This document shows positions 56,874 to 64,000 of a stretch of DNA of 64,000 nt, piece after piece (the first letter of the stretch is position 1; each line of letters opens with the position of its first letter). The stretch covers positions 1 to 64,000 of the forward strand of contig JALHNZ010000003.1 of NCBI GenBank assembly GCA_022843265.1. The letters run 5' to 3'. Below the pieces are notes generated by a model. The model saw only the letters and a list, made by a program, of their open reading frames with translations, made no database searches and was not told the DNA's origin. The stretch is from Gemmatimonadaceae bacterium. GTDB taxonomy: Bacteria > Gemmatimonadota > Gemmatimonadetes > Gemmatimonadales > Gemmatimonadaceae. The position numbers and the translations under genes are program-made.

Positions 56874-58097
56874 ATGCCGCATCACACATCTCTTCGCGCC
56901 GTTCTCCTGGCTTTCGGTGTTGCACTCGCCGTCACAGTCCCGCAAGCGACGGCCTCCGCCCAGAAGGCACCGCTGATTGATCAGGATATTCGGCAGTCTG
57001 CCTCGTACCTCCGTTACTGGGCGTCACCGACCCCATTCGTCCGCAGCCTCGTCGGTGTGTCGTGGGATCGGACGGTTTACAAGATTGATCCGACGGCATT
57101 CGTCTCGGGAATTCCCTGCGTGTCGTTTGCGGTCTTGTGGTCGCAGTGCGTGAACAACCCGAACGCCCCAGCGGTCGATCAGCTGGAACACGGGTCCGCC
57201 GGCGCGGAAACGAATACAGCGGGCGAGTTGGTGGCCCGACAAATCCAGACCACGCCATTCAGCGGGGCGAATCGGCCCACCGAAGGCTCGGCGTCGGCCA
57301 AGGCGGAGACGGAGATTGGCAGCAACAAAGTGTACGCGGCGGCGCGCGGTGGCTTCGAACGCGAAGTCTTCTTCCCGTCATATATCAGTTATCAGAGTGG
57401 CGGCTCTGGTGGCAGTGAAAAAGACGAACACCTCTGGTTGACGGGCGCGGCGACCAGCATCTGGTCTGACACCTTCACGCCCGACTTCACCGGCAAGATG
57501 ACGATCGGTCTCAGCTCCTATCTGCACGGGAGTGCGGCGGAAGAGACGGCCTACCTCGGACCACTGCCGGGTGGAGCGAACCGCGGGATCGAAACGTCGC
57601 TGCAATTTGGCGTGTTCGACCCCACGCAGACGACGTATTACGGCAACGAGTTCAGCTACGAGTTTGACTACGGCACCTTCTTCGAAGGACCAAGGTGGGT
57701 GACTGGCCTCAACAAGGATCTCAGCGGATTCCGCTACGGCTTGTCGCCGTATGCGGTAAGCTTTGATGTGGTTGCCGGCCGCAGCTACACCATGGTGATG
57801 AGCCTCGATGCGTACGCCCGGCAGAACGGGTTGATCGACATGTTTGGAACCTCAAAGGTGGACTATTTCGAGGTCCCGGACGGCGGGTCGGTGAGCTTCG
57901 GCGGTGGCAACTTCGTGGTGCGTTCGCCGGGCGACGCAGGTCCAGTGGACGACGGGCCGGGGAACGGAGGCCCCGGGGATAACGGACCAATCGGCGGCGG
58001 GCCGGTCTCCAGCGTACCGGAGCCCGCGATCGCGATGCTGCTGATCCCTGCGTTGTTGGTGCTTCTCATGCGACGCAGGGCTGTCCGAAGCGCCTGA
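56874..58097 (+). CDS. PEP-CTERM sorting-domain exported protein
   Basis: Signal peptide; Gly/Pro/Asp-rich linker; C-terminal VPEPAIAMLLIPALLVLLMRRRAVRSA. Confidence 0.85.
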   Translation: MPHHTSLRAVLLAFGVALAVTVPQATASAQKAPLIDQDIRQSASYLRYWASPTPFVRSLVGVSWDRTVYKIDPTAFVSGIPCVSFAVLWSQCVNNPNAPAVDQLEHGSAGAETNTAGELVARQIQTTPFSGANRPTEGSASAKAETEIGSNKVYAAARGGFEREVFFPSYISYQSGGSGGSEKDEHLWLTGAATSIWSDTFTPDFTGKMTIGLSSYLHGSAAEETAYLGPLPGGANRGIETSLQFGVFDPTQTTYYGNEFSYEFDYGTFFEGPRWVTGLNKDLSGFRYGLSPYAVSFDVVAGRSYTMVMSLDAYARQNGLIDMFGTSKVDYFEVPDGGSVSFGGGNFVVRSPGDAGPVDDGPGNGGPGDNGPIGGGPVSSVPEPAIAMLLIPALLVLLMRRRAVRSA

Positions 58098-58135
58098 GCG
58101 GTAGACAACGCGGCCGTCTTCGCCGACATTCGGCG

Positions 58136-59491
58136 ATGCACATTCATCGTCGTCAGTTCGCCAGCACACTGCTCGGCGCGAGCGCCGCCATGCTCGTGCC
58201 GCGACCGCTGCTTGCGTTGTCGCGGCACGTGTCGGCCACACGGGGGCTCTCCTCGGTTGCACCGATCATTGACGGCGTTCGTTTGAACGCTCGCCTCGCG
58301 GAGCTCGCTACCATTGGTGCGCGCACGGATGGCGGTGTAGATCGCGTCGGCTATTCGGATCACGACATTGCGGCCCGCTCGTGGATTGAACCGCTGCTGC
58401 AGCAAGCCGGTTTAACGGTGCGACGCGACACGGCCGGCAACATCATTGCGCGCCGCGAAGGCAGTGATGCCTCGCTGAAACCACTCGTGATTGGTTCGCA
58501 CATTGATTCCGTACCGGCCGGTGGGCGATATGACGGTACGGTGGGCGTGCTGGCGTCGATCGAAGTGGCGGACGCACTGCGCGTGTCACGCACCGCGCTG
58601 CGACATCCGCTTGAGGTCGTGATCTGGATGAACGAAGAAGGTGGTTTGATCGGGAGTCGCATTGTGGCCGGCGATTTCCGCGAGGAAGATTTGAATGCCA
58701 AAGCAGTGGCCGGCATGACACACCGCGAAGGCATCACGCGACTGGGCGGCGATCCATCACGCCTCGATAGTGCACGCTGGCAACCCGGACGCATCGCAGC
58801 GTACGTCGAGCTGCACATTGAACAGGGTGGCTCACTCGACCGCGATGCCTTGGAGATCGGCGTCGTCGAAGGAATTGTTGGCATTTACGCGTGGGATGTC
58901 ACGATCACTGGGCAACAGAACCATTCCGGCGCGACCGCCATGGTGGATCGGAAAGACGCCCTGCTGGCCGCGTCGCGTTATGTCGCGGCAGTTGATCGTA
59001 TTGTGCGCGCGGAAGGGCAGGCGGTTGGTACCGTTGGACGACTCGCGGTGGCGCCTGGAGCACGCAACGTGATTCCTGGGCGCGTCGATGCATCGCTCGA
59101 GCTGCGCTCGCTCGACGAGACGCGTATTACTCGATTGTTCGATGCGATTCAGCGCGAGTGCACGCAGATTGCCGAAGCAAACGGCACGGCGTTTGAGTTC
59201 ACGCTTGCGCAGTCACGTGGTCCGTCCATGTGCGTGCCGGCCATTCGCGATGTGGTGCGTACGCAAGCGCGCGCATTAGGTCGCAGCACGAATGATGTGC
59301 CGAGCGGTGCGGGTCACGATGCGCAGAGCATGGCGCCCATCGGTCCCATGGGCATGCTGTTCGTGCCAAGTGTGGGTGGCATCAGTCATTCGCCGTGGGA
59401 GTTCACGCAGCCCGCGCAGGTGACGCACGGCGCGGAAGTGCTGCTGCAGACGGTGCTTGCGCTCGACGCAAATCCGCCGGCCGCGTCCTAA
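58136..59491 (+). CDS. M20-family Zn-dependent amidohydrolase (allantoate amidohydrolase / N-carbamoyl-amino-acid hydrolase-like), exported
   Basis: VIGSHIDSVPAGGRYDGTVGVLASIEV, NEEGGLIGSR, ELHIEQGGSLD, PSGAGHDAQSMA; N-terminal RRQFASTLLGASAAMLVP Tat-like signal. Confidence 0.92.
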   Translation: MHIHRRQFASTLLGASAAMLVPRPLLALSRHVSATRGLSSVAPIIDGVRLNARLAELATIGARTDGGVDRVGYSDHDIAARSWIEPLLQQAGLTVRRDTAGNIIARREGSDASLKPLVIGSHIDSVPAGGRYDGTVGVLASIEVADALRVSRTALRHPLEVVIWMNEEGGLIGSRIVAGDFREEDLNAKAVAGMTHREGITRLGGDPSRLDSARWQPGRIAAYVELHIEQGGSLDRDALEIGVVEGIVGIYAWDVTITGQQNHSGATAMVDRKDALLAASRYVAAVDRIVRAEGQAVGTVGRLAVAPGARNVIPGRVDASLELRSLDETRITRLFDAIQRECTQIAEANGTAFEFTLAQSRGPSMCVPAIRDVVRTQARALGRSTNDVPSGAGHDAQSMAPIGPMGMLFVPSVGGISHSPWEFTQPAQVTHGAEVLLQTVLALDANPPAAS

Positions 59492-59529
59492 GCGGTCGCT
59501 TCGATAGCGGGCAAAAAGGAACTTCACTT

Positions 59530-59545
59530 CATACCGATCAGTATG
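59530..59545. promoter_or_regulatory. Near-palindromic 16-bp site upstream of the DsbA-family gene, possible TetR-type operator
   Basis: CATACCGATCAGTATG. Confidence 0.3.
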
Positions 59546-59598
59546 TCTTGTGTGCGTCGCATCGGCGCGGCGATACACTAAATCGTTTGGAGGGGAAG

Positions 59599-60255
59599 AT
59601 GCAGGTCGAAATCTGGTCGGATATTGCGTGTCCCTGGTGTTACGTTGGCAAGCGCCGTTTCGAGTCGGCGCTTGCCAGCTTCGCACATCGTGATGCAATC
59701 ACGGTCACGTGGCGCAGCTTTGAACTTGATCCGCACGCGCCGCCAACGCACGAGGAAGCACAGCCCGTGTTGCTGGCGCGCAAATATGGAACGTCAGTTG
59801 ACGAGGCGCGGGCGATGAACGCGCGCATGACGGAAGCCGCGGCGAGTGAAGGACTCGAGTTCCATCTCGACGATGTCAAGGTTGGCAACACATTTAACGC
59901 GCACCGGTTGCTGCACTTCGCTGCACAATACGACCTGCGCGCGGTACTCGCCGAACGGTTGTTCGCCGCGTATCTCGGTGAAGGGGCGTCGCTGAGTGAT
60001 ATCGAAACCCTCGTCGCGCTTGCCACAACCGTTGGACTCGATGCGGCTGCGGTACGCACAATGCTCGCGAGTGATCAGTTCGCGGACGCGGTCCGCGCTG
60101 ACGAAGCAGAAGCGCAATCCATCGGTGTGACCGGCGTGCCGTTCTTCGTGCTTGATCGACGCTACGGGGTGTCGGGTGCCCAAAGTCCGGCGACACTGCT
60201 AAGCGCACTACAGCAGGCGTGGGACGAGCGCGAAATCACCGCCCCAACAACTTGA
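59599..60255 (+). CDS. DsbA-family oxidoreductase (FrnE-like)
   Basis: MQVEIWSDIACPWCYVGKRRFESAL (CPWC), GVTGVPFFVLDRRYGVSGAQSP. Confidence 0.94.
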   Translation: MQVEIWSDIACPWCYVGKRRFESALASFAHRDAITVTWRSFELDPHAPPTHEEAQPVLLARKYGTSVDEARAMNARMTEAAASEGLEFHLDDVKVGNTFNAHRLLHFAAQYDLRAVLAERLFAAYLGEGASLSDIETLVALATTVGLDAAAVRTMLASDQFADAVRADEAEAQSIGVTGVPFFVLDRRYGVSGAQSPATLLSALQQAWDEREITAPTT

Positions 60256-61906
60256 GGATCAGCGGTGTCACATCCAGCTGGGATGGTGTGTCGCCGATCG
60301 CCGCAGTCATCGTGGCGCGCAGTTCCGATCCTGACGACGCAGGACGCATGAGGGCGAACAGGATTTCACTATCCTGACGGCTGGGACTGCCGTGCCACGA
60401 GCGATAGCGCGCCGAGAAGTAGTAGCGCTCCGACTCCGGGTCACTCTCTCTGTAGCGTGAGAGCAGGAGCACATCGCCACTTCGGTGCCCGTAACGACCC
60501 ACTCCGAGCGCGGTGAGTCGCTTCTCAAGATCGAGCAGGTCGGAACGGGGGTTGGCGGCAAGGTACGTGCCTACGGACACCAGCGAATCACCGTTCCATA
60601 CTTTAAACGGTCCGGCGGGTTCCGCACCGTGCGATTCGCGCGCAAAGATCAAATCGATTGCGCCATCAAGTTTTGCACCACCCGCACCGGAGCGTCCGGC
60701 CGCGTCGAACGCGCGCACGACCGACATCACGTCTTCCTCATAGCGCGGCGGCGAGCGCCAGTCGCAGCGGTCTTCTGCGCGTGGACACGTTGATCGGTTG
60801 GCGAGGTGCACGTACGCGATCGCGCCCTGATATGCCAACACGGCCTGAAACGTTGAGTCGTCGCTTTCGAGTTCGAGGGGCCGCACGCGAAACCCAACCG
60901 AGGCGAGGACATCCGTTGGTTCCCCCTCACCTCCCGCGCCAAGCGCGTGTCGCTCGTCGGCAAGTGACGGCGTGTGCCCATGATCCGACACCAGCACCAC
61001 ATACGTCGAATCAAGTGCGCCTTGGGCTTGATATGCGGCGACCAATCGACCGATTGACGAATCCACAATCGTGGTCAGGTATCGTTGCTGCGCGTGCATT
61101 GCCGAATCTGCAACGTGTGTAAACAGATCAACACCGGGGAAGTACACGACCTGCAGGTCGGCAACACCATGCTCCGCAATGGCCTCGAGCGTCTGATCAA
61201 TCGCAGCCTGATCGAGCGCGCTGTATGTCTCCCAGTTCGAGTCGCCCTGTACCACACCGGCCGCAAAAGACGCGGCGAGTTTTGCGAACGATCCGGCGTT
61301 TGGGCGCACCAGCAAGTCAGCACCACGGTACTGTGCCGCGAGCGTCACGTACGACCGCACATTGGCGCGTTCAAACAACGTTGGCACGGCAATCCACTGG
61401 TGCATCAGACTGTCTGAGTACACGCGCACGGCATCATCGTGTTCCGGGACCGAAACGGGTGCGGGAGCAACAAACGTCATCGTGGCGCGATCAAACCATT
61501 CGTTGCCCGCTACGCCATGCTCGGCAACGCCAACGCCGGTATATACCGACGTCCAGGCCGCATACGTGGTGGACGGCAGAATGCTCAGCACGCCCTCCAG
61601 TGCTAGCCCGTGTTCGAAGAGGCCACGGTCAAGCTCCGCTCCCAGCAGCGCCGCCACGTGGGGCATGCCGCCGCTGCGCAGCGCATCGCCGAACTCATTC
61701 GCCCCCACGCCGTCCAGCGCGATGAGCAGCACGCGAGGCCCGTTGCGTCGCGCCGGGCGCATTGGCTCGCGCAACTCCACCACCGCATCGGACGTGATGA
61801 GGGTGGCGATTCCCGACAGGGGCGTACCCGTGTACAACAGGAGCCCGCCGATACCCAGCAGGCTCACTCCAACTAGCGTGACGACAACACGAAGCCAACG
61901 CGGCAT
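60236..61906 (-). CDS. Membrane-anchored alkaline phosphatase superfamily / type I phosphodiesterase-nucleotide pyrophosphatase
   Basis: LLIALDGVGANEFGDAL, LPSTTYAAWTSVYTG, VVLVSDHGHTPS; N-terminal TM. Confidence 0.87.
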   Translation of the reverse strand: MPRWLRVVVTLVGVSLLGIGGLLLYTGTPLSGIATLITSDAVVELREPMRPARRNGPRVLLIALDGVGANEFGDALRSGGMPHVAALLGAELDRGLFEHGLALEGVLSILPSTTYAAWTSVYTGVGVAEHGVAGNEWFDRATMTFVAPAPVSVPEHDDAVRVYSDSLMHQWIAVPTLFERANVRSYVTLAAQYRGADLLVRPNAGSFAKLAASFAAGVVQGDSNWETYSALDQAAIDQTLEAIAEHGVADLQVVYFPGVDLFTHVADSAMHAQQRYLTTIVDSSIGRLVAAYQAQGALDSTYVVLVSDHGHTPSLADERHALGAGGEGEPTDVLASVGFRVRPLELESDDSTFQAVLAYQGAIAYVHLANRSTCPRAEDRCDWRSPPRYEEDVMSVVRAFDAAGRSGAGGAKLDGAIDLIFARESHGAEPAGPFKVWNGDSLVSVGTYLAANPRSDLLDLEKRLTALGVGRYGHRSGDVLLLSRYRESDPESERYYFSARYRSWHGSPSRQDSEILFALMRPASSGSELRATMTAAIGDTPSQLDVTPLILKLLGR

Positions 61907-61921
61907 GTGTAATCCGCGCGA

Positions 61922-62638
61922 TCAATACACGCGAATCGGCACGAGCTGCGGCAGATCAATCACACGCTTTGTTGTGCGATCACGCTGTGCTTCCTGCACG
62001 ACTTCAGCGGCGCGGTCAACACCGGTGCGTCGCAGCAAGAGTTCCGCCAACGCAAGTACGGACTCATTCGTCGCACGAATCGAACCGTGCGACACAGCCT
62101 TGCCGATTGATGCCGGCGCGTTCGTACCGTGGATGCTGCGCGGCAAATCATACACAAGCTGTGCCTGCCCCAGCGGGTTGTCCGGGTCACCGGGCTGGCT
62201 GTTCTTTTCTTCTTTTGCCCAAGACTCGTCGGTGGGTGGAATCCATTCCGGATTGAGCACCACCTGACTGATCGTCCACTCGCCCGGACGTGTCGGCCAT
62301 TCTTTTGAACCAACAGCAATACCGTACTGCGCCAGGGTGTCGGAGAAGGCATCGAGCACACGCACGCGACGCGCCGTGATGTCGACTTCAACACGAAGGT
62401 CGAGGGAGTCGCGCGCTGCCAGATCGTCGACCGTCGGCTGAAGCGTGCGCAGTCGCGAGAGTCGCGTTTCGCGAGCAACGGAGTCGGCCGTTACTGTTGC
62501 GCGCGCCGTGTTGGCAGCGATCGACGCGGAATCACCGTTTGCCGCCGTGCTCCTGCGCTCCGCGTCGGATGGGGAGCACGCAACGCACGCGAGGAGAACT
62601 ACGAAACATTGCACAACGGGTCGGCGAGCAGTCATCAA
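61922..62638 (-). CDS. L,D-transpeptidase (YkuD)-family protein with Ser at the expected catalytic Cys position
   Basis: SIHGTNAPASIGKAVSHGSIRATNESVLALAELLL; lipoprotein-like N-terminus. Confidence 0.8.
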   Translation of the reverse strand: MMTARRPVVQCFVVLLACVACSPSDAERRSTAANGDSASIAANTARATVTADSVARETRLSRLRTLQPTVDDLAARDSLDLRVEVDITARRVRVLDAFSDTLAQYGIAVGSKEWPTRPGEWTISQVVLNPEWIPPTDESWAKEEKNSQPGDPDNPLGQAQLVYDLPRSIHGTNAPASIGKAVSHGSIRATNESVLALAELLLRRTGVDRAAEVVQEAQRDRTTKRVIDLPQLVPIRVY

Positions 62639-62794
62639 CAGTCTCAGACAAAGGCGACGTGATCAATCAATCGTCTCTTCGATACCCGTTGTTTGCCGTC
62701 GTGGTCCACGGCTCACGCTCAGCGTGTGCGCTTGATCACACTTGTTTTATACCCGCGATTGGAGACGCATGAACGGTAACGCGCGCGCGGGTGA

Positions 62795-63448
62795 TCAGCC
62801 GGCAGAGAACTCCGATGCGATGGTGATCCTGATTTCCTGTTCCACACGGATTGCGCCGAATGCTCGCGACAGTCCCTTTGTAATGTTGTGATCAGCGAGC
62901 TTGACGGGAAAGCTGGCATTCAGTCGCCACGCATTGGGTGACGCCTGGTAAATCGTTCCCGTCGCTACCACGGCTCGCCACACGCCGTGTACGCGGAAAC
63001 GGCCGTGCAGTCGCACAGCAATCGTCACGTTGTCCGCAAACACGTCGCTGTCTGTATCTTCCAGCCGCAGTGAATCCAGCTCAAATCGGGCGGTTGGGAA
63101 CTGGGTTGTTTCGAGCGCCTCGCGCATGTGGCGGTCGCGCGTGCCTTGCCCCGTACGCAACGAATCGAGCATGACCTCCATCCACCCCGTTGCCTCGGCG
63201 GGCCCTCGCACCGTTGATACGGCGCCCATCACCGCTCGCGTTCGCCCAGTGAATGCACCAAAGGTCGCCTGTGCGGCGAATGTCGCCACGCCCTCGCTAC
63301 CGTTGAGCGTGCGCGCACGCTCCGTTGACTGGGCGCCCAGAACGGCCTCGGTGAGGGAGCAAAGCGGCGTCAGTATCACGAGCAGCACCCCGAACAGCGC
63401 CGGTGCAACGCGAGCGATACGCGCCGTTCGCTTCAGCGTACGCGCCAC
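62795..63448 (-). CDS. YceI-like family protein
   Basis: TRDRHMREALETTQFPTARFELDSL, HGRFRVHGVWRAV, FPVKLADHNI. Confidence 0.75.
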   Translation of the reverse strand: MARTLKRTARIARVAPALFGVLLVILTPLCSLTEAVLGAQSTERARTLNGSEGVATFAAQATFGAFTGRTRAVMGAVSTVRGPAEATGWMEVMLDSLRTGQGTRDRHMREALETTQFPTARFELDSLRLEDTDSDVFADNVTIAVRLHGRFRVHGVWRAVVATGTIYQASPNAWRLNASFPVKLADHNITKGLSRAFGAIRVEQEIRITIASEFSAG

Positions 63449-63996
63449 TGGCCGGTTACACGCACCGTGGCAGTTTGTCCTGGTACCGCGTACGCCACCA
63501 GACCAATCGCCGTGCGTTCACTCAGGGTACGCGACACGCCAGCCGTCACACTCGCGGCCGTCTCATCGTAGCGGACGCGTGTGTTGTCACGTAGGTCAAA
63601 GCGATTGGTGAAGTTGACCTGAAAGCGCGGCCGCGCGTGTACGGCGCCAACACCAAGCAGGCCGGACCACGGTCCGCGCAGCTGCCAGTCGAGCAGCAAC
63701 TCGCCGCCATACACATTCGGTGCATAGCGATCATTTGATGGTGTATCGCCAAAGCAGGGCCGCGTCGGGTCGTTCTGGAGGGCGCTTCGCGAGCACGTGA
63801 CCGGACCATCCACGTAGCCGAGGGTACCGTGCGCACGCGCGTACAGCGTGCCCTTCGTGTTGATCGTGGTCGCGTATGACAGCGCCACCCCTAGCAAGAA
63901 GGGCGTCGCGTCAGCCACCGTGACTGGCGGCAGCAGACTCGCCTCGATCATCAAACCTGCCGGAAGGCCAACGGCGATTCGCGGTCTCGGCAGCAC
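63433..63996 (-). CDS. Probable outer-membrane beta-barrel/hypothetical protein, 5' end likely beyond the window
   Basis: Alternating beta-strand pattern, no signal peptide at ORF start, overlaps the YceI-like gene by 16 nt. Confidence 0.5.
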   Translation of the reverse strand: MLPRPRIAVGLPAGLMIEASLLPPVTVADATPFLLGVALSYATTINTKGTLYARAHGTLGYVDGPVTCSRSALQNDPTRPCFGDTPSNDRYAPNVYGGELLLDWQLRGPWSGLLGVGAVHARPRFQVNFTNRFDLRDNTRVRYDETAASVTAGVSRTLSERTAIGLVAYAVPGQTATVRVTGQWRVR

Positions 63997-64000
63997 CGGA

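Overview
High-GC bacterial chromosomal window with about 50 supportable protein-coding genes. I saw no rRNA, tRNA, CRISPR array or prophage. The gene content (many PknB-type kinases fused to beta-propeller sensors, PEP-CTERM proteins, Tat-exported enzymes) looks like a Gemmatimonadota-type genome; that placement is inference. Main blocks: (1) a minus-strand operon-like run: N-formylglutamate amidohydrolase-like protein, DUF1704/QEGLA metallopeptidase, glutathione-synthetase-like ATP-grasp ligase, Ku, LigD. (2) A GH2/galK/galM galactoside locus. (3) A roughly 26 kb array of seven complete eukaryotic-like Ser/Thr kinase genes with different sensor/effector C-termini (PD40/TolB propellers, FlgO-like+TPR, FGE+alpha/beta-hydrolase). 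The array is interspersed with two VapBC-type modules, a nucleotidyltransferase/partner pair with a perfect palindromic operator, and the 5' relic of a further kinase. (4) An MCE/Mla-type lipid transporter operon, PEP carboxylase, MscS channel and several exported enzymes. Leading candidates for an undescribed system are the FGase/DUF1704/ATP-grasp operon (possible amino-acid ligation and removal cycle) and the NTase/HTH-like pair. Other notable points are an L,D-transpeptidase homologue with Ser in place of the catalytic Cys, a kinase-FGE-hydrolase fusion whose FGE domain lacks Cys, and a Shine-Dalgarno-sequestering 5'UTR upstream of a PEP-CTERM gene. All family calls come from reading motifs by eye; no database search was run.
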